Source: JBGTCY01 sp041748615 (GTDB lineage Bacteria > Bacteroidota > Bacteroidia > Chitinophagales > CAIOSU01). From it: a stretch of 11,376 bases of DNA. Below the pieces are notes generated by a model. That model was not told the origin of the DNA. It saw nothing but the letters and a program-made list of their open reading frames with translations, and did no database searches. Each line of letters starts with the position of its first letter. Position 1 is the stretch's first letter. Location of the stretch: the NCBI GenBank assembly GCA_041748615.1, contig JBGTCY010000127.1, positions 1-11,376 of the forward strand, given 5' to 3'. The translations under genes were made by a program, and so were the position numbers. Shown here one piece after another: positions 1 to 6,832 of this stretch.

Positions 1-307
1 AATCGCGGCTGAAGTTTTCACAACCAAACTGACTGATGTAATCTTCCATCAGCGGCAGCAGTTTTTCATAGTCATTATTTTTTTCCGCTTGCAGAATCGC
101 TTTCTTTTTTTTCGCGTCAAAAAAATATTTTCCCGAATCAATATTTTTAAACTGCATTCTCTGCCATTCTATATCCGCTTGACCTAAAGATTTTTTCTGA
201 AGATGCTTGTCGGTGGCAACGTATTGCTTCTCCTGCGCTTTTGCCGGATGCGACATCAGCGAAAGACCGGAAAAAAAGGTCAAAAGTATGATTATTCTGG
301 AGCGCAT
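1..307 (-). CDS. Secreted protein of unknown function, N-terminal part (runs off the window)
   Basis: An open frame begins with ATG at 307 and reads to the window edge without a stop, giving about 102 residues. The first 25 residues form a clear Sec signal peptide: a short basic start (MRSR), a hydrophobic core (IIILLTFFSGLSLM), and a small-residue cleavage site, AKA before QEK. The remaining visible part is hydrophilic and lysine-rich, with GQADIEWQRMQF, a run of four lysines near residue 70, and a helical stretch NNDYEKLLPLMEDYISQFG. I do not recognise a family. The protein should be exported to the periplasm or cell surface. It is divergent from the membrane protein at 504, with 196 bases between them. 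A second ATG at 312 is in another frame. The signal peptide makes this a real gene despite truncation. Confidence 0.72.
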   Translation of the reverse strand, partial: MRSRIIILLTFFSGLSLMSHPAKAQEKQYVATDKHLQKKSLGQADIEWQRMQFKNIDSGKYFFDAKKKKAILQAEKNNDYEKLLPLMEDYISQFGCENFSRD

Positions 308-503
308 GTCATGCACTTGAAATGATTTAAGTCATTAATGGCAACTTCGTTATACGGTTTTTGTTTATTTATGTTGGATGTGTCCGGTTTAAGGTTTAGA
401 AGCAGCTATTGAAATTTAAAAATCGAGTATGTTTTTTTTATTCAAGAGAAAAAGAAGAAGTCAATCAATTATTCTGATTTTTTAAGTTTTTACAAGTTTC
501 ATT
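308..503. promoter_or_regulatory. Intergenic region between divergent genes, presumed to hold both promoters
   Basis: This AT-rich 196-base gap separates the start of the leftward secreted-protein gene from the start of the rightward membrane-protein gene, so promoters for both must lie in or near it. I looked for the Bacteroidota sigma-factor consensus (TTTG, then about 19-20 bases, then TAnnTTTG). I found only a partial match, TATGTTTT at 428-435 with a TTG at 409-411, and the spacing (16) is too short. No hairpin, riboswitch or other site was evident. Confidence 0.3.
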
Positions 504-686
504 GTGTTGAATAAACAATTCACTCAAATTTCCATCAAGCGTATTTTAGTTCTGGGGTTATTCTGTTTAGCCGGAATCACCCTCTTTCTCACATTCAACC
601 AACACAGCCGTTCGGGATATTTCAATTATCACAGTGAAATCTGGGCGGATAATGCGGGGTATTATGTGTATCTGCCTGCGGCTTGA
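504..686 (+). CDS. Polytopic membrane glycosyltransferase-like protein, N-terminal fragment (frame-broken)
   Basis: GTG at 504 starts a 60-residue frame; an in-frame stop at 483-485 prevents a longer one. It contains one membrane helix (residues about 13-31) and then a polar loop ending EIWADNAGYYVYLPA before a TGA at 684-686. The D/E residues in this first loop, followed by YY and YLPA, resemble the first extracytoplasmic loop of GT-C fold glycosyltransferases (PMT/ArnT type), where acidic residues are catalytic. The frame stops just where such proteins normally continue. The next frame, starting at 683, carries on the same protein, so this is the amino end of one gene split by a one-base loss, not a separate small gene. 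If the break is real, this fragment alone would be inactive. Confidence 0.6.
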   Translation: MLNKQFTQISIKRILVLGLFCLAGITLFLTFNQHSRSGYFNYHSEIWADNAGYYVYLPAA

Positions 687-1828
687 AATTTGGTTTTCAT
701 CCTGAAAAATATCCGGATGCGGTGGATGTCAAAACCGGCAACGGTTTTCAATTAGACTTTGAACAACAAAAAGTCCTCACCAAATACACGTATGGTGTTG
801 CCTTACTTCAACTGCCGGTTTATTTGCTGGCGGATGTGGCGGCTCTTTTTTTAAATTTTAAGACGCACGGATTTTCGGCTGTTTATCATTGGAGCATCAA
901 TGTGGCGGCTGTTTTTTATCTGATCACCGGACTTTACTTTACCGGGCTTTTTCTTTTTCAGCGTTATTCGGGACTGATTGTTTATCTCACTTTGCTGACG
1001 CTCTTCGGGGCAACCAATCTTTATTTTTATTCCATTGACGAAACCGGCATGTCGCATGTTTATTCCTTCGCGCTGTTTGGCGCGTGGCTTTATTTAATGC
1101 AACGAACAAATTACCTGTCATCAGCAAGTGTACTCCAAATGTTTTTAATCGGAATGATTAGCGGATTGATTTTTTTAATCCGCCCGACTGCCGTAATGTT
1201 TTTTTCAGCTTTTCTATTTCTTGATTTGGAAAAAATATCTGTGGCTTTTGAGCGAATAAAAAGATTGCTTCAACTCCGTAATTTTTTGCTGATTGCAACG
1301 GGTATTGTTCTTGTCTGGCTCCCGCAATTGTTTTATTGGAAATATGCCTACGGTTCATTTTTCACTTATTCGTACGCGGGAGAAAGTTTCAACTGGACTA
1401 ATCCGCAACTTCTAAAAACATGGTTTTCACCCAACAACGGATTGTTTCTTTATACACTTTTTTTTGTAGTCATTCTCACGGGATTGTTAATGATGGTAAG
1501 AGAAAAAAATCATAACGGATTTTTCCTGCTGCTGCTTTTTATCCTCATCTCTTACATTTTTGCATCATGGTGGGATTGGAGTTTCGGCTGCTCCTTCGGT
1601 GCAAGAAGTTTTGTGGAATATCTCGCGCTTTTCAGTATTCCGGTGGCGCATGTTTTTCAAAAAGTATTTCAATTTGGCACGATAACTCGATATTTATTCG
1701 GGCTGCTTATTGTTTGCTGTATCGCATTCAATTTGAAAATGACCTATACTTTCGATGAATGTTTTTATGGCGAGCGCGACTGGGACTGGAAAGCGTATTT
1801 TCAGTTGGTGAAGTCGCGGACAAAATAG
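683..1828 (+). CDS. Polytopic membrane protein, GT-C/PMT-like glycosyltransferase family, main part (frame-broken)
   Basis: This 381-codon frame begins at a TTG overlapping the TGA of the upstream fragment. It has about ten hydrophobic segments separated by short loops, plus a soluble-looking start (KFGFHPEKYPDAVDVKTGNG) that reads as the rest of the first extracytoplasmic loop. Later loops carry DETGMSHVYSF, RPTA and FGCSFGARSFVEYLA, which resemble integral membrane mannosyl/arabinosyl-transferase-like proteins. Adding one base at about 684 (GCT TGA to GCT TGG) would join the two frames into one protein of about 441 residues with eleven membrane helices. If functional, it would use a polyprenyl-linked sugar donor at the periplasmic face; substrate unknown. 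No good ribosome-binding site precedes the TTG. The family call is by membrane pattern and loop motifs only, and could be wrong. Confidence 0.6.
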   Translation: MKFGFHPEKYPDAVDVKTGNGFQLDFEQQKVLTKYTYGVALLQLPVYLLADVAALFLNFKTHGFSAVYHWSINVAAVFYLITGLYFTGLFLFQRYSGLIVYLTLLTLFGATNLYFYSIDETGMSHVYSFALFGAWLYLMQRTNYLSSASVLQMFLIGMISGLIFLIRPTAVMFFSAFLFLDLEKISVAFERIKRLLQLRNFLLIATGIVLVWLPQLFYWKYAYGSFFTYSYAGESFNWTNPQLLKTWFSPNNGLFLYTLFFVVILTGLLMMVREKNHNGFFLLLLFILISYIFASWWDWSFGCSFGARSFVEYLALFSIPVAHVFQKVFQFGTITRYLFGLLIVCCIAFNLKMTYTFDECFYGERDWDWKAYFQLVKSRTK

Positions 1829-1840
1829 TAAAGTTATTCA

Positions 1841-1905
1841 GCCAGAGGCTGATTGATCAGCATTAGCTCGCGAGACGCGAGCTAATGCCCACGCTGACCT
1901 CTGGC
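1841..1905. repeat. 65-bp palindromic element between convergent genes
   Basis: The outer arms GCCAGAGG (1841-1848) and CCTCTGGC (1898-1905) are perfect inverted repeats. Inside, GCATTAGCTCGCG (1860-1872) and CGCGAGCTAATGC (1876-1888) form a perfect 13-bp stem around a 3-base loop. A smaller palindrome, GCTGAT-TG-ATCAGC (1848-1861), lies in the left interior. It fills the 118-base gap between the stop of the rightward membrane gene (1828) and the stop of batE (1947), so it could end transcription from both sides. It lacks a following T-run on either strand, so a standard intrinsic terminator is not shown. A dispersed REP-like intergenic palindrome is the alternative. Confidence 0.75.
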
Positions 1906-1946
1906 GAGTGTGAGAAACTTTCACTTGACCCTCGTCCCAATGCATT

Positions 1947-2762
1947 TCAAATTACCTCCAGTCCCTTCACCGGCATCCAGCCCACATTGCCGTCAGCGAG
2001 GCGGATTTTTTGCCATTCGCCTACGGTTTCGAGCAACTGCAATTTCACGCCTTCGCGCAGGATGAACAGGTCAGTGCTTTGCGCGTCAGGGGCGCTTTTG
2101 ATATACACGTTTTTGGAAAAAAGAATGGCGTAACGGCTGTTTTGGAGGTAGCGGTATTGATTGTAAGATAATGCCGCGCAGATAATTGAAAGTATTAGCG
2201 CGAGCAATGCTGCAAAAAAGCTGAAGCGCTTCAAAGCGGGATTTTGGGTGAACAGAAACAGCGCGCCTAAGAGCAATGCACCCCACAGCAACCCGGCCGC
2301 GAGCCATGCCCAACGGTCGGAGGATTTACCGTAAATGAAGTTGTGGATTTTTTTGACGAACGTCAGTTCGGGCAATGTCTCCACCCGGTCCACTACGCGG
2401 AGGTTGGCAAGGCGCAAGTTGAACTCAATGTCTTCATCATCGGGCGCGAGTTTGTGTGCGCGCTCGTAGTTTAGGATTGCGGGCGCTAACCGCCCGAGTT
2501 TGTAATGTGCGTTAGCAAGGTTGAAATACAGGGCAGCCGAGGCATATCCCTGCTCAATCAGCGTGTCATACAGCGTAATGGCTGCGGCATATTCTTTTTC
2601 CTGGTAGAGGTTGTTGGCGCGGTCGAAAGTGGTGGAAGTGGAGGAGAATGATAAGTGGGGGATAAACAGAATGAAAAATAGCAACATTGCCTCGGCTCCG
2701 GACAATACGGATGTACGAAGGAAGTTTATTTTCTCTACCCAATAGTTAATTAAAACATTCAT
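1947..2762 (-). CDS. batE: BatE: TPR and SH3-like membrane protein of the Bat operon
   Basis: The 271-residue product has the BatE layout. An N-terminal hydrophobic segment (about 26-40) acts as a signal peptide or anchor. Two TPR units follow at about 45-110 (for example NNLYQEKEYAAAITLYD and LYFNLANAHYKLGRLAPAI). Two membrane helices lie at about 151-171 and 181-201, and a bacterial SH3-like domain at about 213-270 carries NVYIKSAPD and GWMPVKGLE. In the Bat operon BatE is an inner-membrane partner of the vWA proteins, and its TPR and SH3 modules are presumed to bind other proteins or cell-wall material outside the cytoplasm; this role is inferred. The start at 2762 gives a long 25-residue n-region; Met26 (2687) is a possible alternative. 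It is the last gene of the operon, 139 bases after batD. Confidence 0.88.
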   Translation of the reverse strand: MNVLINYWVEKINFLRTSVLSGAEAMLLFFILFIPHLSFSSTSTTFDRANNLYQEKEYAAAITLYDTLIEQGYASAALYFNLANAHYKLGRLAPAILNYERAHKLAPDDEDIEFNLRLANLRVVDRVETLPELTFVKKIHNFIYGKSSDRWAWLAAGLLWGALLLGALFLFTQNPALKRFSFFAALLALILSIICAALSYNQYRYLQNSRYAILFSKNVYIKSAPDAQSTDLFILREGVKLQLLETVGEWQKIRLADGNVGWMPVKGLEVI

Positions 2763-2832
2763 TATTATATAATTATTTTGCTACCTGTTTATATTTCAAT
2801 TTCAATCAATTTCCAACTCTCTACTCTTCAAA

Positions 2833-2865
2833 AAACTTTAAACATTAAACCCTCAAACTTTAAAC
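2833..2865. repeat. Short direct repeat between batD and batE
   Basis: The 11-mer AAACTTTAAAC occurs at 2833-2843 and again at 2855-2865, a spacing of 22 bases, with a related ATTAAAC at 2845-2851 between them. It lies in the 139-base gap downstream of batD and upstream of batE. It may be simple low-complexity sequence, or paired sites on the same face of the helix. No function is shown. Confidence 0.4.
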
Positions 2866-2901
2866 CTCGTAGGACTTGTGCCCAATGGGGTAAACTCCCC
2901 A

Positions 2902-4713
2902 CTATCCCCCCTCATCCCCAACCTTCTCTATCACCTCGCCTGCTTCTTTATAAATGACGTCCATATCGCCATCGGAGGAGGGGGCGAAAAGCGCCATTTC
3001 GGCATCATCCAAAAGTTTGAATGTGCACTGGATGGTGGCTTCGCTGATTTTTTTCTCAAGCATGATTTTCTGCGCCTGCTCGCGCGAGAGAGCTGAGGGG
3101 TCAATGCTGAGTTTGTCACCCAAAAAGCCCCACACGGCTTTGGTGATTTCATCAAAGAACGGCTTGCGCTCCTTCGCGGTCAGGTGTTGTTTCGCTTTTT
3201 TCAGTCGTATAGCAGCCTCTTTGTTCGCCCTGCGTTTTCTCAGCAGGTTCAGGTTGCCCGATAGTTTTTCTTCTCTGCGCTTATAAATAAAAAGCAGCAT
3301 GAACAGCAGAAACGGTGCGGCATACATGCCCGCGAACTGCCACGAGGCGAGCAGGTAATCGTCTTTTTTCCGCAGCGTGGTGTCGCCCGTTTTGATGAAG
3401 CGGATGTCCTGACCGAGCAGCTCGACTTCCTCTTTGGTGATGCCGGAGATGACGGGCGTGGTGGAAGCGGTCGCATCGCCTTCCACACGGATGACATATC
3501 CGGGAGTTTGTTGAGTGACGTATTGCTGTTTTTTTAAATCGAAATATGAAAACTCCACAGGCGGAATTTTAAACTCGCCAGCCCTGCGCGGGATGATGAG
3601 GTATTCGTTTGACTTCGAGCCGCTGATGCTGTTTTTCTTTGAAATGCGCTCCGATGATTTCGGGTCGAATACTTCGAGGTCGGCAGGCAGGTTGATTTTC
3701 GGCAAATCGAGCATCTTGATGTTGCCTGTGCCACTCACCGCAATTGAAAGCGAAACAGGTTCATCGGGCGTGGTTTCGGTTTTGTCGAGTTTCACGTCCA
3801 TCTTAAATTCACCCACTGCGCCATTGAAACTCGCAGGTACGCCTGCGGTCGGCAGGGGCTTCACTTTCAGCTTCACCGCGTTGCTGTTGAACTTGTGCGG
3901 ATAGTCCTGGTACGTACCAAAAAAATCATCGAAGAAAAGATTGCGCTGATTTTTCACACGTACGCGCACGAGTGATTGAAGTTCCATGGCGTCAATCTCC
4001 AACTCGCCCGCACGCTGCGGAAACAGAGCATCTTTTTTAATCACAGCCGCGTTGTACTGCACGCCATTGAGCACTTCGGGCGTGAACTGGATATTTTGCG
4101 GCATCTCCAAATCCTGCACCCAAAAGCCGGTGAAAGTGGGCGCTTTCGTGATGGAGGTATTGCTAATCGGCATGTTGTAATACAGTTTGTACTGCACCGT
4201 CACCTGCTCGCCTTGATATACTTCGGTTTTGTCCACGATGAGGCGCACGAACACGCTATTACTGATTTGCGTCATGATGTCGTCACCGCCCTGCTGTTGC
4301 GACTGCTGGTCGGGCGAGCCTCCGGACAACGCTTCAATGGTAACCGAATTGGACGTATGCGCTTTTCCTCCGACAAAAATCGTTGCGGGCGCAAGGGTAA
4401 ACGTACCTTCTTTTTTCGGACGCAGATAGTAGGAGAACGAGATGCTGCGCGTCACGTTGCCGTTGATGATTTGCATACTCGTTGACTGGCTCGGTCCCGA
4501 CAGCACCACAAAATCATTGAACGAAGGCGGCTGGAAATTTTTGCCGTCACCGTTTTCGAGGGTGAAAGTCAATTGAAAATTACTGTTGAGCGCGACTTTG
4601 TTTTTGTTGACGGTGGCGGTGAAGCGGGGTTCTTGGGCGAGAACAATTGTATAAATATTGACTAAGGCAAACAAAATCAATGTTCTAATAACCAGAGTTC
4701 TGTTAAGCGTCAT
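2902..4713 (-). CDS. batD: BatD: oxygen-tolerance family membrane protein
   Basis: From ATG at 4713 the product is 603 residues. It has a signal peptide (residues 1-26, core TLVIRTLILFALVNIYTIV, cleavage VLA before QEP), then a long beta-rich periplasmic region (ATVNKNKVALNSNFQLTFTL, GPSQSTSMQIINGNVTRS, VDKTEVYQGEQVTVQYKLYY) typical of the BatD/oxygen-tolerance family. One membrane helix follows at about 458-476, then a roughly 120-residue basic cytoplasmic tail with FFDEITKAVWGFLGDKLSI and LSREQAQKIM. The frame is open upstream to an ATG at 4917, but those extra 68 codons run through a repeat element (4708-4834) and precede the signal peptide, so I chose 4713. That ATG lies in the repeat's terminal inverted repeat. 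BatD is thought to work with BatA and BatB, with its periplasmic domains as the interaction surface. The stop TAG is at 2902-2904. Confidence 0.87.
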   Translation of the reverse strand: MTLNRTLVIRTLILFALVNIYTIVLAQEPRFTATVNKNKVALNSNFQLTFTLENGDGKNFQPPSFNDFVVLSGPSQSTSMQIINGNVTRSISFSYYLRPKKEGTFTLAPATIFVGGKAHTSNSVTIEALSGGSPDQQSQQQGGDDIMTQISNSVFVRLIVDKTEVYQGEQVTVQYKLYYNMPISNTSITKAPTFTGFWVQDLEMPQNIQFTPEVLNGVQYNAAVIKKDALFPQRAGELEIDAMELQSLVRVRVKNQRNLFFDDFFGTYQDYPHKFNSNAVKLKVKPLPTAGVPASFNGAVGEFKMDVKLDKTETTPDEPVSLSIAVSGTGNIKMLDLPKINLPADLEVFDPKSSERISKKNSISGSKSNEYLIIPRRAGEFKIPPVEFSYFDLKKQQYVTQQTPGYVIRVEGDATASTTPVISGITKEEVELLGQDIRFIKTGDTTLRKKDDYLLASWQFAGMYAAPFLLFMLLFIYKRREEKLSGNLNLLRKRRANKEAAIRLKKAKQHLTAKERKPFFDEITKAVWGFLGDKLSIDPSALSREQAQKIMLEKKISEATIQCTFKLLDDAEMALFAPSSDGDMDVIYKEAGEVIEKVGDEGG

Positions 4714-4834
4714 TGCGAACACCGATTGGGATGATTTGTGCGCTGCATCGGTGTGAAGCAATCCCCCGTTTAAATCAGGAGATTGCTTCGCCTGTTTTAT
4801 CCCGCTTGGCATCGCTAACAGTCTCGCAATGACG
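4708..4834. repeat. MITE-like three-arm palindromic element, copy 1 (batC-batD junction)
   Basis: Perfect 11-bp terminal inverted repeats CGTCATTGCGA (4708-4718) and TCGCAATGACG (4824-4834) enclose three further inverted repeats. These are ACACCGAT (4719-4726) with ATCGGTGT (4747-4754), GAAGCAATC (4755-4763) with GATTGCTTC (4781-4789), and CTGTT (4792-4796) with AACAG (4817-4821). Folded, this gives a cloverleaf-like shape with a closing stem. A second copy lies at 6833-6958. There is no coding capacity for a transposase and no clear target duplication in the flanks. The CGTCATTGCGA...AGCAATC...GATTGCTTC motif set is one I have met as an intergenic repeat in several bacterial groups; I do not know an accepted name. 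Confidence 0.85.
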
Positions 4835-4870
4835 ACAGACATCAACTTCTCTTTAAAAAAAAATGTCTGT
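4835..4870. repeat. Inverted repeat next to element copy 1
   Basis: ACAGACAT (4835-4842) and ATGTCTGT (4863-4870) are perfect 8-bp inverted repeats around a 20-base AT-rich loop. The pair directly abuts the right end of the three-arm element. On the transcribed strand the stem precedes the element and the batD start. It could be an mRNA hairpin in the batC-batD spacer, or a chance match. Confidence 0.4.
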
Positions 4871-4920
4871 ACAGTCATTCCAATTAAGTGATAAATATAT
4901 TTATTAAAAATATTCATTCC

Positions 4921-5742
4921 TTACCAATCCTTTTCAATATTTCTTTTTTCAGCCGGCTTTTTTTTGTCGGCTAATTGTTGCTGAACGCGTTGTTCTTCTT
5001 TCATCAATGCCTCGAGCAGGCGTTCGGCTTCTTCTTTTGTTAATTGACTTTCTCTCACTTCTTGTTGCTGTTGTTCGTCCTGCTCTTGTTCCTGTGCTTG
5101 TTGCTCCTGCTGTTGCTGATCTTCGCCCTGTTCCTGTTTTTGTTCGTCTTGTTTTGCCTGCTCGTCTTGTTCCTGTTTTTGTTCTTCTTCTTTTTCTTTG
5201 TCCTGCTCATCCTGGTCTTGCTGTTGCTCTTGCTGTTGTTCCTGCGGGGGATTTTCTTTCAGCATTCGCTGCGCATAAGCGAGGTTGTATTTCGTGTCCA
5301 TATCGTTGGGGTTATTGCGCAAAGCGTTTTTATAAGCCTCGATGCTTTTTTCCAACTGACCGCTTTGCAGCAAAGTATTGCCGAGATTATGAAATGCTTT
5401 CGCCCGTTGCACATTGTCTTTGGCAAGCATGGCGGCTGTTTCGTATTGCTTCTGTGCACTTTCATAATCTTCTTTCATGTAGCCGACATTGCCCAAATTG
5501 TAAACGCCTTCCGCCAAATCATTTTTTTTGTCCAACGCCTTATTATATTGCTCCTCTGCCTCGTCATATTTTCCTTCCATAAAACGCTGGTTACCCGAGC
5601 GGATGTGGCTGCGTTCTTTTTGGGCGAAGAGGGAAGAAGAAATGACTAAGAGGATGAAGAAAAATAACAAGGTTGTAAATGTCTTTTCACTTGTCCCCTG
5701 CCCCTTGCCCCTTGTCCCATTTATGTAATAAAAATCAATCAT
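4921..5742 (-). CDS. batC: BatC: TPR protein with Gln/Glu-rich tail
   Basis: The 273-residue product starts with a signal peptide (hydrophobic core at about 24-37, cleavage LFA before QKE at 40). Three TPR units follow at about 48-157 (HIRSGNQRFMEGKYDEAEEQ, AEGVYNLGNVGYMKEDYESA, AKAFHNLGNTLLQSGQLEKS). A low-complexity stretch made almost only of Gln, Glu, Asp and Lys lies at about 167-228. A charged C-terminal helix (TKEEAERLLEALMKEEQRV) ends in RNIEKDW. This is the standard BatC layout; it is expected to be a periplasmic scaffold that binds other Bat proteins through its TPRs. Residues 9-18 (GTRGKGQGTS) come from a G-rich repeat, giving an unusually long signal n-region. TTG codon 25 is an alternative start, but only ATG at 5742 leaves the normal short (21-base) gap after batB. 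Confidence 0.88.
   Translation of the reverse strand: MIDFYYINGTRGKGQGTSEKTFTTLLFFFILLVISSSLFAQKERSHIRSGNQRFMEGKYDEAEEQYNKALDKKNDLAEGVYNLGNVGYMKEDYESAQKQYETAAMLAKDNVQRAKAFHNLGNTLLQSGQLEKSIEAYKNALRNNPNDMDTKYNLAYAQRMLKENPPQEQQQEQQQDQDEQDKEKEEEQKQEQDEQAKQDEQKQEQGEDQQQQEQQAQEQEQDEQQQQEVRESQLTKEEAERLLEALMKEEQRVQQQLADKKKPAEKRNIEKDW
5690..5718 (-). repeat. G-rich repeat read in frame as the batC N-terminus
   Basis: On the minus strand this 29-base stretch is four runs of three or four G separated by ACAA, CAA and CA (beginning GGGACAAGGGGCAAGGGG). It is related to the GGGACGAGGG repeats near 10100 and 10600. Four closely spaced G-runs on the coding strand match the pattern for a G-quadruplex in DNA or mRNA, about 25-50 bases after the batC start. 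Here it is translated in frame as part of the signal peptide n-region. Confidence 0.6.
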
Positions 5743-5763
5743 AATAAAACTTCATTTTAACAA

Positions 5764-6804
5764 TTATACTTTCCCCGTTTGAAAAATTTTCCAATTCCGC
5801 ATTCTCATGCTGCTGCGCTCGGAGATGAAGAATTCCAAAGTTAGAAAAACGAGTGCGAACGCTATCAAATAGCGAAACTGGCTATCATAGTCTGAAAATA
5901 CACGCTCTTCGATTTCTCTTTTTTCCATAGCGGATAGCGCACTTACGAGGCGGTTCAGTTCATCGCTGCCGGATGAAAGTCTGAAATATTGCCCGTTGCC
6001 TTTCACCGCGATTTGCTGCAGGATGGTTTCATTGAGTTTACTCAAAACGATATTACCTGCCCGGTCGCGTTTGAAGTCAATCTGAACATTGTTTTTGTAT
6101 TGCGGGATAGGCGCGCCTTTGGGCGACCCCACTCCGATGGTGTGAATGACGATGCCTTGGTCTGCGGCTGTTTCAGTTGCCTGCAGCGGGTCTTCTTCAT
6201 GGTCTTCGCCATCGGTGATGAGGATGAGCGCTTTGTATTTTTTTTCATCCTGCCCGAACGAGCGTGTCGCCATGCGGATGCTCTCGCTGATGGCGGTACC
6301 CTGTGTCGGCACCATACCCGTGCTGATGGTGTTCAGAAAAAGTTTGCTCGCGCCATGGTCAATCGTGAGAGGCATCTGTAGGTAAGCGTTGCCGGCAAAC
6401 ACAATCAACCCCACCCTGTCGTTCGGCAATTTGTCAATGAGCCGGGATACGAAAAGTTTAGTTCGTTCGAGGCGATTAGGTTTGATGTCTTCCACGAGCA
6501 TACTGTTGGAAACGTCAATGGCAACCATGATATCAATGCCCTGCCGTTTCACTTTTTCGTATTTCGTGCCCACCTGAGGATTGGCAAGCGCGAGGCAGAT
6601 TGCCGCAAACGCCAGCATGAGGAAAATAAATTTCACCTGATGCTTGTATGCCGGTCTGCCGGGCATCAGCTTTTCCACCAACTGTAGTTCGCCCAATTTT
6701 TTGAAAGCATTTTTTCTCCAATAAATAAAAAGGAGAAAAAGCGCTGTCAGCGGCACAATCAGCAGCAGCAGATAGAGGTATTCGGTATGTTCGAAGCGGA
6801 GCAT
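5764..6804 (-). CDS. batB: BatB: membrane-anchored vWA-domain protein
   Basis: The 346-residue product has two N-terminal membrane helices (about 8-28 and 57-75), a vWA domain at about 90-290, and a C-terminal membrane helix (about 312-328). The metal-ion-dependent adhesion site is complete: DVSNS (Asp97, Ser99, Ser101), Thr170 in QGTAISE, and Asp198 in TDGED. It should therefore bind Mg2+ and a protein ligand. In the MoxR-vWA systems such proteins are presumed partners of the MoxR ATPase; in Bacteroides the bat genes were linked to aerotolerance. The domain lies between the second and third helices, so it is on one side of the inner membrane. It precedes batC by 21 bases. It differs from the upstream batA by the DVSNS and TDGEDHEED sequences and the PIPQYKNN loop, the usual BatB pattern. 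Confidence 0.9.
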   Translation of the reverse strand: MLRFEHTEYLYLLLLIVPLTALFLLFIYWRKNAFKKLGELQLVEKLMPGRPAYKHQVKFIFLMLAFAAICLALANPQVGTKYEKVKRQGIDIMVAIDVSNSMLVEDIKPNRLERTKLFVSRLIDKLPNDRVGLIVFAGNAYLQMPLTIDHGASKLFLNTISTGMVPTQGTAISESIRMATRSFGQDEKKYKALILITDGEDHEEDPLQATETAADQGIVIHTIGVGSPKGAPIPQYKNNVQIDFKRDRAGNIVLSKLNETILQQIAVKGNGQYFRLSSGSDELNRLVSALSAMEKREIEERVFSDYDSQFRYLIAFALVFLTLEFFISERSSMRMRNWKIFQTGKV

Positions 6805-6832
6805 TTTAACTAACTACATGATTTATTTTTCG

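Noticed and set aside
409..435. Bacteroidota-type promoter ahead of the gene at 504
   Set aside because: The -7 match is TATGTTTT rather than TAnnTTTG, and the gap to TTG is about 16 bases, too short for the consensus.
660..700. Programmed -1 frameshift in the membrane protein gene
   Set aside because: No slippery X-XXY-YYZ heptamer lies at the frame junction and no supporting downstream structure was seen; a base loss explains it better.
1885..2313. Small frames overlapping batE on both strands
   Set aside because: They overlap a well-supported TPR/SH3 gene and show no domain features.
2886..2901. TGGGG-TAAACT-CCCCA hairpin just after the batD stop, as a terminator
   Set aside because: The stem is only 5 bp with no T-run, and batE follows in the same direction.
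3976..4485. 169-codon plus-strand frame opposite batD
   Set aside because: His/Arg-rich shadow translation with no recognisable domain.
4714..4917. 68-codon N-terminal extension of batD
   Set aside because: It is translated repeat sequence ahead of a good signal peptide at 4713, so it is unlikely to be real protein.
5007..5649. Two plus-strand open frames of about 190-200 codons opposite batC
   Set aside because: They are antisense to the low-complexity Gln/Glu tract, with strings of Leu, Phe and Val, and look like shadows of batC.
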